DNA from: Trochalopteron elliotii
Taxonomy: Eukaryota; Chordata; Aves; Passeriformes; Leiothrichidae
DNA: 64,000 nucleotides
NCBI GenBank assembly: GCA_024734555.1
Contig: JANPWX010000338.1
Span: 2,691,155-2,755,154 of the forward strand
Direction of reading: 5' to 3'
Shown here: positions 14,501 to 27,636 of the stretch, piece by piece
Position numbering within the stretch: the stretch's first letter is position 1
How the letters are laid out: every line of letters begins with the position of its first letter
The notes under the pieces: model-generated
Seen by the model: the letters and a program-made list of their open reading frames with translations, nothing else
Databases searched by the model: none
Told to the model about the DNA's origin: nothing
Made by a program: the position numbers and the translations under genes

Positions 14501-17056
14501 GGGGCATTTTTGCAGGCGAGGGGATGAGTGTTTTGAGGGGTTTGGCTGTTTTTCTCTTGGTATGGTTTTAATTTTTTTTGTTTTGTTTTGTTTTAAAAGA
14601 AGAGGGGGCATATAATAACCTCTGGACCCTTTGGTGTTCACTGTAAGATTTATTCTCTACTCTTAGTTCCTGGTATGTGAAATGATGATGCAGAGGTTCA
14701 TAGGCAAGAAGATAAGGAGGATTTCAAAAGGGACCCTAAAGACTTATGCAGTGCTTTTTTTGTGTCATAAAGTCAGGAATACAAGGAAGCTACAAGGGAA
14801 ATTGTGGTAAAGGTTTTACAGGAACGCTTTTAAAACTAATGCAAGTACTGAATGCATTAAATCAGTAATCAAGCTGGGAGCAGCAAATGTGCTACGTTAT
14901 CTGTAAAGATAACACACAGTGCTCATTTTTCTTAGTAGCTAATTTAACTATCAAGCTTTTATTGCTGCTTCTGCTCAGTCCTTCCATTATTAGCTGAAGT
15001 TGAGATTTCTCACAAAAGTTCATCCTTGGCAGTAATAATTTGCTGTAATATAAAATAAATGACTTAACATAAAAGATTTCACTGATTGCAGTGCCCGTTG
15101 GCACTTTCTTGTTCTCTGTTGAAATGAGCACAACACATTGTCTATTACAGCTGCACAGCTACCCTGTGACCACTCTGTGTTGCAAGTTTTAACATTACTG
15201 CATCTGTATGTATTTTTCCTCCATAAATTATTCTTTGCAGAAGAATGTTAATTAGTAACTGATAGATATAAAAATTGCCAGGGACAGCCCATTAATTCCA
15301 TTTACCTTAATGGCACTTAGATCATAGCTTGCAGTACAGCTGTATTCAGACTGGATTATAAATGTAATTTTTTGCATCATTAACTACCCTGATTAATCTT
15401 AGACAGCAAAAGCATAATTATAGAAACACAGGACTTACAATGTGCCAGTTTAAAGTTGTAGCTTTGCTCTTTTATATTTACATCAGTGTAAAAACATAGG
15501 TTTTGAAAATTCAGACTGAAACAGTTTTTCTCTGTTTCTTAATAATTAACTTGTGTCTTGTACTAGTAATTTCTCATTTCTGGTTTTACTTGAGAGTTCT
15601 TAGGTTTTATTTTGTTTGTGGTTTGTTAAGGTTTTTTTAAAGGCCCTTTTGTAACATATTTTGCTTTTGACTGGTGCAATTACTGGATTATATGCATAGT
15701 AATTGACCACCATCACCGAGGTGTTCATTCTGATCAAATTAATAAAGCACATGTATTTTCTGTCAGGTTTCTGTGGAGGCCAGAAGATGTCATTCTGATT
15801 TTCACATTAGAGTCATCGGGCCAAACAAAAGTAGAAATTCAGATTCTAGTCTCAGACAGGAGATTTTGATGAGTTGCTGGTTTTGCAGGCAGCAGTCAGG
15901 AAATAGCACATTCTACTTGAATCCAGGTCTAATGTTAACAGTTGGGAAACCTGACCAGCCTGGTATCTAAAAAGCTTTTGCTTTTACGGGGGGCTTTTCG
16001 ACTTGTTTATCTTTGGATTTGATCAGCAAAAGGTGATGTAACCCTGTGCTGAGTGCATGCCTTTGGTGTAATGTTGTCTTATCTATATAAAACTAATGCG
16101 ACAAATCCCCACCCTGATAAGTGCAGAATGGTACTTAAGTTGTTAAGCTTTCAGTTGCAGTTAATAATGAGAAAGGCAAGAACTGGCAGAAAGAAAATTT
16201 GCACTGGTAATGCCATTTCAATAATCATAAATCTGAAAGAAAAACTAAAAACAATTCATTGAATAACAATGGTTCAGAAACAGCATTTGTAAACATCATG
16301 ATTCTCAAGAACATACTGTATTTTCCAGAATGAGAGGACACTGCAGCATGCTGCAAATGTCCTGTGTGTCTCCTCATGTGGAATGTGAACTGAAGATTTT
16401 GTAAAGGGGGAAAGAAGAAATAAATCTTTCCAATCATTAATTCAAATGGGTGATTGAATTTACACCTTTTATAATAGCATGGATTTTACGTGTGTGGAAG
16501 GAAAAACAGACACAAGTCCATTTCAATGTAACAACCAACATTTTTTTGTAATTCTGTATTTCATTCTCCTGCTTTCTGCTTCTTTCAAGCTGTAGGCACA
16601 GCCACTGCAGAGGCAATCTGCTATGCAAATTACAAGGAGATAACAAAAAGTAGAGTTTTCTCAGTAGTGCCCAAAAAGGCAGCAGCGCTTTTTAAGAAGA
16701 CACAGGAAAAGAAGAAGGGTTGGAGCACTGTAGTTTGCAGCTGCTTCTGAAGTACTTTTCTAGTTATCCTATCCTATAGCAGAACTGTTTGTGCTTACAG
16801 CTGTTCCTGAGAGCTGCTGGGGTAAAAGTCAGGCTGTCTTTTGAGATAAGAACCAAAAGACACAAGGTGTAGTGAGGGTTGACCAAGAATGCTGCTCTGG
16901 GCTACCAAGAAGGAGTTGGTGGAAGAGGTGAAGGCTTCAATTGTGCATTCAGGCACAGACCTCCACAGTGACCTTGAACCATTACTTACTCTCAGTTCCT
17001 GTGTATAAGGTGAGGGTAATATTTCCTGGCCTCTTAAGTGTGTCACAAAGATCCTG

Positions 17057-17089
17057 ATCATTAATGATTAATCCTGGTCCAGGATTAAT
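17057..17089. repeat. Palindrome of bicoid-type homeodomain motifs
   Basis: ATTAATCCTGG (17067-17077), one T, then its perfect complement CCAGGATTAAT (17079-17089). Each arm carries TAATCC, the core recognised by OTX/PITX/CRX-type homeodomains. The adjacent tgatcattaatgatta (17057-17070) adds TAAT/ATTA cores. Binding is inference. Confidence 0.8.
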
Positions 17090-20000
17090 GGAATGTGTGC
17101 AGTGTGTATTAGGATCTAATCATAATTGTCAAATCTGAGATCCAAGGTCAAGCCTTGGTTTGCACTTGTTCCATCAGAGTGTCAAGATAAGCAGGAATAA
17201 GTCATGAGGGACAGGGTTCATCTCTAATACTACATCAATATAAAAACTTTACAGTAGCAGGAAGAATGATGTTTTCATTGGTGATGTTGTTTTTATAATC
17301 ACAGACAATTAATTGAGTAGAAAACAGGACCAGTAACAGGGCTGAGAGCCCTGAAGATATCGAAGATGGCAGGAGCAAACCCTGTGGGGATTTGCACTGC
17401 TCTTTTTATGTCTTCTTCATTTTTTCAGAGTTCTTTCATTAGTTGCTGCTATCTTATTAAGTCCCTCATACCTATTCTGTATTTTAGATATCTCCAGAAC
17501 AGAACTTTTATAGTAAAAGTGGAGACAATGCACCTTTATGATACCCACAGACCTTAAACTGTGCAAAAAACCTGAAACCTTCAAAATAATCAAAGCTGGG
17601 CTGCTTGTGGATCATGGAGTTTCTTTTCTGAAGAGATATGTAGCAGCACAGATGTCTTTAAGTACTTGACTTGGAGACAACAATTGCACAGTTCACAGGC
17701 AATAAAATTGCCTGTCTTCACATCCATACGTACTTTTGTGAGGTACCACATCCAGACATGGATGAACTGGAATCAATTATGCCTGTGCTGTCTAGCTCAA
17801 AGTCATAAGGCTGCGTAAGAACAAGTGGATTTGCTAAAAGTTCTACAGCTCAGTTTTCATGTTAATTACCTGTCTGTAAATGGTCTTTGGAAAGGGAAAT
17901 ACTCAGATGAGACTTCCTGTTGTGTTTAAGTTCATAATATACACAAAATCCTTTTCATCCTCCCTAGTGCTGAAGACTTAATGGGCACCATAGTTTCAGT
18001 TAATGTGAAGTGATTCTGTCCTGCTCGCAGGGGTCAGCTGAGGAGATGGAAGAGCTATCAGGGCTGCTTGCCTGCAGCAGCTCAGTGTCTGGCTGCTTCA
18101 TCCATTCATGTTTGCCTAAATTCTGGTTCCCATCTGCATTTATTAGTTCATCTGGGATTCCAGCCTGGAGGGACGCAGAACATCCCTTCCTACTCGCTGG
18201 ACTACAGCCCGCAGTCCTCACCTGGTCAATTAACCTCTGACTACCTTCTGTGTGTCAGGATCTGTATATCACAAGTGTAGTCAGAGCTGATTTGGGCATC
18301 CAGTTGGAGTTTACTTGACTTAAAATCATATAAAGATTAAAATCAACATGAAGCAATTTTAAACAATTAGAGAATTCAAGAAAATGCATGAGCTAGTCCA
18401 AACCAATACACTCTGCCATCACAGTAAAGAAGTTAATGTGTTCCACCTTATGATAGTGTCCTTTCACAAAAGCAAAAGTTACCAAAGTTGTGCCAGAGGC
18501 TCTTATTAACTCTGTATTTTGGTCATTGTAGTTCTAGTAATATTTATTTTACAGTGGTAGACTCTTGGAAGGAGGGGAGATTGCCACTTTAATTCTGTTT
18601 TAAGGTATCTTGAACTCGTAGAGAGGTATTTCTGTATGCATATATGTAAAAACAGGTTTCTTTCCTTCCTTTGTTTCATTTAGTTCTGTTTTGATCTACA
18701 AAAAGCTCAGAACTCAGGGTCAGACTGGTACTTCCCTGGCAATACCTTTTTCTAAATTTTAATTTTGATGTATCACTCAGATAAAACTTCAAAGATGAAA
18801 TTGCATGGAAAAGTATGCTGTTGACGTTTCATCTTTTTCCAAATGATATAAAAACATGCTGAGAATTATTTAATGCATCACATTTCAGAGATGGGTAGGA
18901 AGGGATTAAAGCACTTCAAGTAGTGAATGAGCCATAACTATATTCTCCACAGCTGTTCAGTGCACTCAGGATTGCAGTAATGATTTAGTCACTAAGACTG
19001 ACAAGAGAGTTGGAATGAATCTCAGTGGTAATCTGTAGAGAATTACTGGAAAAGTGCAGTCACAATGTGGGTACCCAGTGAAGGTATAAGTGTGTTCTTT
19101 TCATCCAAATGGAAGGTAGTCCTGTTTTTTTACTGTGAAGAAAATGAGACATTTCAACTGGTAGGGAGTTGGGTTAGTAATATAATAATCTCCATTTATT
19201 TCTAAATTCTTTCTTTTCTATCTTTCTGCTTCCTAGAGAGCCTGAAGAAGAAATCAGGTTGATGTTAATTTCTCCCTTAGAAATACTTTATTAAAATGCA
19301 AGTCACCTTTGACCACTTATTTCCCTCATCTTCTTGGGATCTTTCTCATCTTAGTACCAAATTCTAATGTTGTTTATGCATGCATAGTTACTAGGAATAG
19401 CAAGGTTTGTTTACATTATTATGTAAGCTCTTAAACTGTATCAAGAAATTCCAACTTTTTTTTTTCCCATTTTCCAATTTCATATTCCACTCTCTCTTAG
19501 TGGAAGCGAATATCCTGAATAGAGTTTTATCCTGGTTAAAAAATCAAAAAATCAGGGAGGTTTTAGAGCTAATCATGTTATAGTGGGAGTAAGCAGGTTA
19601 ATGACTTCTCCTGTAGTCCATAATCCATGATCGGAGCAAAGTTAAAGTATTATTTGCATGCAAGGAGATGCAATGCTCTTAAGTGGTTTGTATGAGGGCT
19701 ATGAATATAGCCATGCACATAATTTACCCTCATACTTAACCATTACCTATTACAAGGGTGTATTCAGCTGCATGTGCAAACCGTAGCCCTTCAGTTTCCA
19801 TATGTGAAGAGTGTGAGGAGCATTATTCTTATTGAGTCCTGGTGGTTCAATTAATTTAAATAAAATTGTCTTGAATCTCCAGATGTGAGGCACAATGATG
19901 ATAGTTGGTCACATGGTTTTAGATCCTGGAATTTTCATAAAAAGGAGGGTAGAACTTCCTTTCAAGAGAAGGGAGTGGGGAAAAAAAGAAAACAAACCGA

Positions 20001-22469
20001 AGGCACACCTGTAGTCAAATAATTATACTAGCAAATATCTCTGCTTCCACCTAAAGTGAAGTACTTGTACCAGGTTTTGAAGAAAGACATCTATTAAAAG
20101 CCAAGAGAAAAATGCAGTAATTTTCTAATTACTCCATTGTAAGGGGTTGTCAGAATTATAGTGGCTAAACAAGCAGAGCAGCTTTGTAAAATGTTTCAAT
20201 TGAAATGTTGAAGTGTTTTACACTGAAACAAGTATAAAATGAGAATCTGGAAAATATTTTTCTCTCCAACATTCTGCTATAATATTTTAGCCTTTGCTTC
20301 CTGAAAGTACTTGCCCACTCAAGTATTACCCACCCGAACCTGGGATAAAATTATTCTGTTCCCGTAACATTTTTTTTCTTTTATAATGGGATGTATGAAT
20401 TAAATTATGTGTTGGGGTCCCTTTTAGTTTGTTATTTTCTGATTCTACAAGTATGGCTTAAGAATTGTAACTTCTCCCAGTGTTAAATCTTAGCAAACTA
20501 AAATTTTGAAATGTGTTGATATGCTATAAAATTATAGATTTGATAGAGTATTTTAATAATGTCTGAAGCATACCATGATTTTTTAAAGTTAAGAGTATAT
20601 ATCTTTAAACATTTCATTTTATTGTGTTCTAACACAATAAAAACATTAAATAAGAAGAATTGTTTGAATAGGCTAAAAAAGCATAGCAGCGTGAACAGGA
20701 ACTTTGCATTACAGAATTATTTTTTCAGTCTTTAAACACATACATATGCAGTCACTTCTCTGAAAAACATGTGGTAGTTTTCAGAGACCACTTTGCACCC
20801 TGATACTTGTAAGCAATTCACTTGTAAGAGTGAATCAAGTGCCTCTCTGCCAGTTCTCTGTCTGGCAGACATCCTGCTTTTATTGTTGTTGTGATTGGAA
20901 AGACTCACTATTATTAAATACCAGTTAAAACACTTGGTACAGTTTTCTGAGATATATTCACATATGAATGATGCTATTGGGAATTTGTTGTGCAACCCTC
21001 GTTAGGCCTGCCAACCTTTTGTTCCAAACTCTTGGGCACAAACATAAAAATGCCCTTAACTTTTCTTTCATGTACTCTTTTCCTCATGAACTCATTTTTG
21101 CTTTGTTCTTGGTGAGTCTCAGAAAACAAATGGTGTTTGTGAACCTTGGGTTTTTATCTTTATTGGTATCTTTAGAGATACCTTTAGGGAGAGTATAACA
21201 TTTATGTCTTTTTGTTTTAAGCAATTGTTTTGGGTTTAATAATATTTTTACCATCTGCCACTACTCATTTAAGTGAGCAGATAAAAGAAGCAATTCACCC
21301 TTTCTTTGCACACCACTTTGTTAATGCCTACTAGTAGTGGAATGAGTAATTCTCTCACTTTCAAGGTGATCTGTTTCATGTTGGTCTGTTGTTATACTGC
21401 AATTGTTATATTGAGTGTTGTCCACTAGATGATTGAGCAGTATGATAAACACTCCACATTTGGTTGCCTTTCATCTTCTCTTCTTTGGGAGAATCTTGTA
21501 GGTGTAGTAGAATTCTCCTTTGGATAAGCACTGGGAATCAGTCATGGTTTCACAATTGAGAAGATTATTATCCATAGTATTTTTGCTCTGTTTGTTGCAT
21601 AAACCAGAAAGCATATTTTGAATGAGATAGGACTAAAGTAAGGGCTATCCAATTTTAGAAAATCAGTTGAATATCACTCCAGAGAGTTGTTCTGAGAGAT
21701 GTTAGGCAAGTCATTTACTCAAACATTTCCCAGACAACTTTATGGATTGTAAGTCAAACTTGCAGTTGGAAAGATGTGTTTAGTCTGTGTAGCCCCTTCA
21801 CAGATGAATCTGGAATCTGGAACTGTGTGGGGAACATACGAAAGGCAATATAATAGTAAGTACTGTCAGGTACATTAAGTTGAGTAATTGGAACTGGTGT
21901 ACAATTTTTGTTCTTTATTTCTGAGAAAATACCATCTCTATTCTAAAAAAGAGGCTTTCAAAATAAGTTAATTATACTTGTGAACTACTCACACCCTGGG
22001 CCAGTGAAGACTGTAGGAGAGCCAGTGAATAGGCTGATAATTCCCATTGGGAGTGAGGTTTCAGCTTTATGTAGTCAGTGAGGCTCTGGGTTATTCATTG
22101 AACCTCTTGGACAAAACACAATATTGAACAGTTGTTCAGTAGGTGAGCATTGTCCATCTTCTAAGCAGAACAAAGCCAAAACCTTTTGGGGAAAAAGATG
22201 TGAACGTATTTCAAAAATATAAATTCATGAAGGTGTCAAATTAAGGCCTATAGGCATTTCATATTTTTAAGGGCTTGATCTGCAACCTTAATGTTCCCTT
22301 AGTACTGTGTGTTTCTGTATTTAGCATACATACACAGATTTGTTCCAGTTTGACAGTCCTTCACATGTTGTTTAGTGTGTCTGATTAGCATAATCACTGT
22401 GTGATTATTTCTCACTATCCTTAGCATATGCAAATTCTTGTCTTTTGACTGACAACCATTATTAGACAA

Positions 22470-22554
22470 TCAGAGTATAAGGATTTGCATAATCTCTCTG
22501 TGGTTACAGTATTTGTGTGCAATAACACTGTGAATGCAAATCCTTTAGCTCTGA
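22470..22554. repeat. Imperfect inverted repeat with paired octamer motifs
   Basis: The left arm at 22470-22490 and right arm at 22534-22554 are 21 bases each and complementary at 18 positions, including an unbroken 12 (AAGGATTTGCAT against ATGCAAATCCTT). The loop is 43 bases. Each arm contains the POU octamer ATGCAAAT/ATTTGCAT, and a third octamer lies just outside at 22428-22435. Confidence 0.75.
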
Positions 22555-22634
22555 CTGGTTTCTGTATATTCAAGCAGCTTGCCAGAAATACTGCTGCTGC
22601 TTCAGCATCTAATTTGCAAGTGGAAAAATCCACA

Positions 22635-22665
22635 AGGAAAAAAAAAATTAAAAAAAAAAAAAGAA
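22635..22665. repeat. A-rich low-complexity tract
   Basis: Two long A runs separated by TT, about 80 bases right of the octamer inverted repeat. Confidence 0.7.
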
Positions 22666-24162
22666 GGGAAGAAATGCTAGAGTCACATCAGGAAGGTGAC
22701 TAGACAACTGCTACAATTAAATAGCTCCTTTAGGAAAAAAAACCCAAAAAAACACTCTTACTGGATTTCAACAAAAGAATAAAAAGTTTACTTTGGAAAT
22801 TCATTCTGAAGTCCTATTCGAGTTGCCCATTGCATTCTTTGGGAAGTGACAGCAATTGTCTTTTTAATAGATACCACTTTTAAAAAGAAAAGTAATTCTG
22901 TAAATAATGCACATTATTGTAGTTGGTGCAGATATTTTATATTAATTATGTTATATTTAACAAGCATGAGAAATATTTCTGTTTATGTACATGGAAAGCA
23001 TCAAGTTAGTTCTTCCCTCTTTCATTGAAAAGAATGGAAATGGTAGACATTAAGAAAAGATGGGTAATGCTGAGTTCAACTCTGCATAATTATTCACCAT
23101 AATTACTAGGGCAATACTGAATAAATTAGCTGTAAAAGGATAAGCCATGCATGGTAGCACATCTAGAACATGTATTCTAACTGTTTGACATTGTTTTATT
23201 CGTACATGAAACCAAAATATTGTTGAACATCCTTTTTTTGTGTGTGTGTTTAATTATGCTTACTAAGCTTTTCCCATCATTCCTTTTGAATTGTGTTCCC
23301 TAGTTAGTTTTAAGATTCTTATAAACAGATTAATGTGATTTTGGAAAAAAACAGCCCTGGAGTGCCAACTGTAATAATGGGGCTTATTTCTTATGGAAAT
23401 GTAGAATGTCAAATATACTTAGGATAAAATCGCTGAGCTGTTGTTGAACTGTTCTGGTCCTGACATTAACATCCTGACCAGGATATTAAGAATGTGTCAG
23501 GTGGGTTTTAAGTTATAGGTCTGACATTTCTGGATAGCATCATGTTCTGCACAGAGACTTTTTTTTTTTTAATGTGCATAGTTAATAAATACTTTTATGA
23601 GTGTTGGGATTGCTGTATGCACAGAGAAATGAACAGCAATGTGTGAAACACAGTATTTCATGTTTTTTCGTGGAAGTTTTAGACCTGTTGCACATACTTT
23701 GTGCTGCTTGAAAATCCAACTGCAGTAGATGCCAAGTAGCTCTTGGAGGAGTAGCTCCCACTCAGCTGCACAGTGCCCATGACTTGGGCACTCTGTACAG
23801 CCAATGTAAGTCTGAAAGTCCAGGAGTTCTCCAAAATATCTAACTTTCTTCATCAGTAATAATGTTACAATGTTGTGTATCTAATATAATATTGCTGCAT
23901 CTCTACAACTGACCAGCATGACTGCAGAGGAAATGTCTGTGAATTCTTGATGCCTCTGAGATCACAGAGGAACTGCTCAGTTTTCAATTCGAAATAGTTA
24001 AATTATGCTGTGAGAAAATTGCTGGCTCTAAGAGTCCCGAGCTATAAATGACAGTGACTTTGCACCATTGAGGAGCGTTCTTATAGTTTAACCTTTCTGT
24101 GTTTCTGTAAGTATGGCACAATAATAATCAAGTAGGCAGTTTTGTGTTTGAACTGGTTGGTG

Positions 24163-24191
24163 TTAAAACTGCGTCTATTGTGCAGTTTTAA
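24163..24191. repeat. Short perfect hairpin
   Basis: TTAAAACTGC, a 9-base loop (24173-24181), then GCAGTTTTAA. The stem is 10 of 10. No known role. Confidence 0.75.
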
Positions 24192-24427
24192 AAATGGGTC
24201 AGGTTGAGCAGTAAGTATAGAGTGGAGGATGTGATATTTTGGGATTTTTGCTTGGTAATGGCAAAGATTGATATAGAATTTAAATTGTGTCCAATGCTCT
24301 TATTAGTTTCACTGTTTGTTGGAATATAAGAGAATGAATGAAAGGAGCCCACACTGAGTTATCTTTATTTCTTACCAATGTTACAGCCCTAACACTGTGC
24401 AATGTTACAATCAAAATAACATTAAAG

Positions 24428-24488
24428 GAATTATATTATGATTGTGTATAATTACTATAATTATATGTATATAATTATTTATATATGA
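24428..24488. repeat. AT-rich low-complexity tract
   Basis: Mixed ATA/TAAT sequence, almost free of G and C. Confidence 0.7.
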
Positions 24489-25200
24489 CTATGGTTTCTT
24501 GCCATTGGTCTGGATTTCTACAAACATAAGTACTAGTAACTACAAAATGAGGCCAAATAAGCACAATATTAATTGTAATATCAAATATATTAGGATCTGG
24601 ATTTTAAGAGGTTCTGGGGGGTAGTGGTACCTGTGTCACTAAATTCACTTAGCTGTTCAAGTAATGGAAGTCAGTCTTTTGGTGGGTACTTTTTTTTTTT
24701 TTAATTAGTTCTAAAATGGTCTACAGCAATTTTTTCCCGAGAGTTTCAATGACCTGACATGTTTTTATGCTCATTTATTAAAAGACCATAGTGATGCAAA
24801 TCAATCTTTTTCAGCTAATTTCTTTGGTCTTGAGGTAAAAATACTTTCTTACTTATTTGATTGCTTTAGGCTTGCCATATGCTCTGAACAGGCTCTAGGC
24901 ATCTACATCATCTTATCCTTTGACCTGGATGCTTTTATTTATAGATATTAGTGAATTTCAATTAATTTACTGAAATCTTAAGCATCTGGAATGCTCATAT
25001 CATGCCTTTTGGTTTTGACACAAAATTAAAAAATAAGTCCCTTTTGTTTATATCCCTTTTGTGATTCAAGTCTTTGTGGATCAAACTTGCATGCTTTCCT
25101 TTGCTCTTGCTTTTTTGTTGTTTTTTAACTTAGGCATATTCTTATGCCTCTGGGATAAAAAGTCACAAAAAAGATACTAATAAAAATTATATATATTAAA

Positions 25201-25243
25201 AATTTCTTGAAATTCAGGAAGACACTGAAATTTCTTGAAATTC
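25201..25243. repeat. Direct repeat, 28-bp spacing
   Basis: aatttcttgaaattc occurs at 25201 and 25229. Each copy is itself nearly palindromic (gaatttc against gaaattc type halves). Confidence 0.65.
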
Positions 25244-26860
25244 GGTGTTGGAATTTCAGCTTCAGCATAAAACAGTCCTTCACACACACGTGTGCAAAGA
25301 CACTTAGAAATTATTTGTTGAAAATATGTAAGGTTTACTTTCCAAAGGATCAGATTTCTCTCTGTGTTCTGCAGAGAAATATGCAGGATCTGCATTACTC
25401 AGATATTTACTGTAAGTTTAATGAGATGAAGACTTGGCTACAGAAAGCCTTCAAGGATAGGTGATTCTGGAAAAGTGTCCCAGGCAAGTAGGATAACGAG
25501 TGTACTCCTGGGTCCACTTGTGGAAGGCATTTCCTCCAGAAAAGTTCAAGCAACAGCCACTCCTTTCATCTTCAGTCTAAAAAATAAAGAGCATTTTCAT
25601 GCTCTATAGTAAGCACAAGAACAAGGAATACAGCTAATATCATAGGTCTGGCAGGACTGAATTTAAAACAAATAAAACCAAATTATAATGATAGGGTCAA
25701 AACTAAGAATCTGCAGTAAGGGGCCAAGTTCTATCATGCCCTTGGTTTAAGCCTGGATTTTCCTAAAGCACAGTAAGTTCATGAAGATTTTGGGATGCGA
25801 GGACAGTATTTGATCAAAGAACATGAATCCTATCATCTTGCCATAAATTTCAGCTTGAATAATTAAAACACAGACAGTGTTATTGGTGTGCATGTACTGA
25901 AACCAAAAATGAATCCAATTCACTTACATATTTATCTTCATTGCTCAATCTAATAGACATCCTGTGTTTTGCAGTAAACCTCGAGCACTGTACTATCCCT
26001 AGACTGACCACATGGAAAAGTGTGACATAGGAAATGCCTGGTGCTGGAGAGGAGAAAGTCAAAATGAGATGGACAAGTCAGATACAGTGCAGCTCTCAGA
26101 GGAAACTCCCTTTGTGTTGTAACTTATAGTACAAATTTATTGTCAAGAGGAAGTAAGGGGACATCTTCCCAGCCTTGTTCTTCTGCACAGCTTTGACATC
26201 TGAATGATAATCTTTCATGTGAATTGCAAACTTCTATGTCCTTCACTTTAAATTAGAGTAAATTGAATGTAAAATTGAATGAGTTTCACCTAAGAAATAA
26301 AATCCAGAATTGTAAAATAGCACTAGTAAAAAGCAGATTTTATCAGTTTATCATGATAACCTTTATTTTGAAAGTGCATACCACTTACAGAAGTTGAACT
26401 AAAATTTATACGTGTAATTAGTAATATTCAGTAAGCCTCGAAGTGCTTGGAGATGCTTTAAAGTGTCTCACCACTTGCTGATTATCTTGGATATATAATG
26501 TTACTTCCTTCTTCATATTTCCCTGCAATTTTTGCTCTCTGTTTTCTGCAATCAGCTAGCTTTATTCCTGTGACTCACAGCGGGTCTCCTCTCTGTCTTC
26601 CAGTATCTGTGAGATCTGAGTCCTTATCATGCTTCACCTAAGGATACCTAAGTATCCTGTTGCCTCTCGGATTTCCTGCATAAAACTTGTGGAGGCTTAT
26701 CTGACACTTTCGGATGTTTATTTGGAATTTGTGGATTGGTGATGTTTCCCTAATGAAATCTCCAGGGAAAAATAATAATGTTAAGTACCCCTCAAGCATT
26801 CTGTCCCAACTTTATTAGAATCTGGTGCTAAGTTTTTAAGTTTAACTGTGCTTTGCTGTA

Positions 26861-27006
26861 TCCCATCCTTGCAAGTGTTCGAGGCCAGGCTGGGTGGGGC
26901 TTTGAGCAACCTGGTCTAGTGGAAGGTGTCCCTGCCCATGGCAGGGGGTTGGAAATAGATGATCTATGAGGTGCTTTCCAACCCCAACAATTCTATGAGT
27001 CTATGA
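26861..27006 (+). mobile_element. CR1 LINE 3' end fragment
   Basis: A short, well-preserved CR1 tail. It includes ggctttgagcaacctggtct, agtggaaggtgtccctgccc, atggcagggggttggaa, then ccaaccccaacaattctatg and a terminal TCTATGAGTCTATGA, the degenerate CR1 3' repeat. Only the last 150 bases or so are present, the usual 5' truncation of CR1. It is less diverged than the older copy at 33620-35057. Confidence 0.9.
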
Positions 27007-27481
27007 ACTGGCAGAGAAGGGATTATTATTTTGAAGCAGGTTTTTCTTAATTAATTTGAAAACTATCCAGAACACTTCTTCACTTAGAGCCACAAATACA
27101 AATCATCCTATTAATAGTAATGCCAAGTAGTTGTATACCTGTAAGTCTACTTCTTTAAAACCTGAAAGGGAAGGGTGTCAATGGGTTTCTGTATCAGCAG
27201 ATAAACAAGAGAAAATCTGTGGTCTTTTTAGGAAAGAAACCACACATTTTTTCCATGACACCAAATTCAAATTAAGTATACACAGAGCAACTATTCTACA
27301 CATTCATGATCTTGTTAATTCTAAAAAATATTTTGTCTCATTCTCTATATGAAAGCATCAGTTGCGTCAGAAATCCAACCTCATTTGGAGTTAGAGTAGT
27401 CTGAAGATGGGCAAATCCAGTTAAAAAGAATTAATTAGTCTTTCCATCTTGTGAACCGTGTTAGTACCTTTTGTTTAACCC

Positions 27482-27636
27482 TTAGAGAGCTCCTTTGTTG
27501 GCTTTCTCAAGTCACTGTAAGATAATGGCCACTTGTGCAATAGTGGGAAAGATTAACGTGGTAACACTGAAGGCCATTATCTCACGTTATCTGACAAGGG
27601 CCATAACTTGAGGAAGTGAACAAAGAAACTCTCTAA
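27482..27636. repeat. Long imperfect palindrome (MITE-like or ancient conserved hairpin)
   Basis: Outer arms TTAGAGAG (27482-27489) and CTCTCTAA (27629-27636) pair perfectly. The next 27 bases inwards match at about 19 positions (ctcaagt against acttgag, cctttgtt against aacaaag). Inner arms GTAAGATAATGGCC (27517-27530) and GGCCATTATCTCAC (27572-27585) pair at 13 of 14 positions. An extra copy of the inner motif sits at 27586-27605 (gttatctgacaagggccata), so two alternative foldings exist. There is no coding potential. Fold-back structure of this size is typical of non-autonomous DNA transposons or old palindromic amniote repeats. I cannot name the family. Confidence 0.7.
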
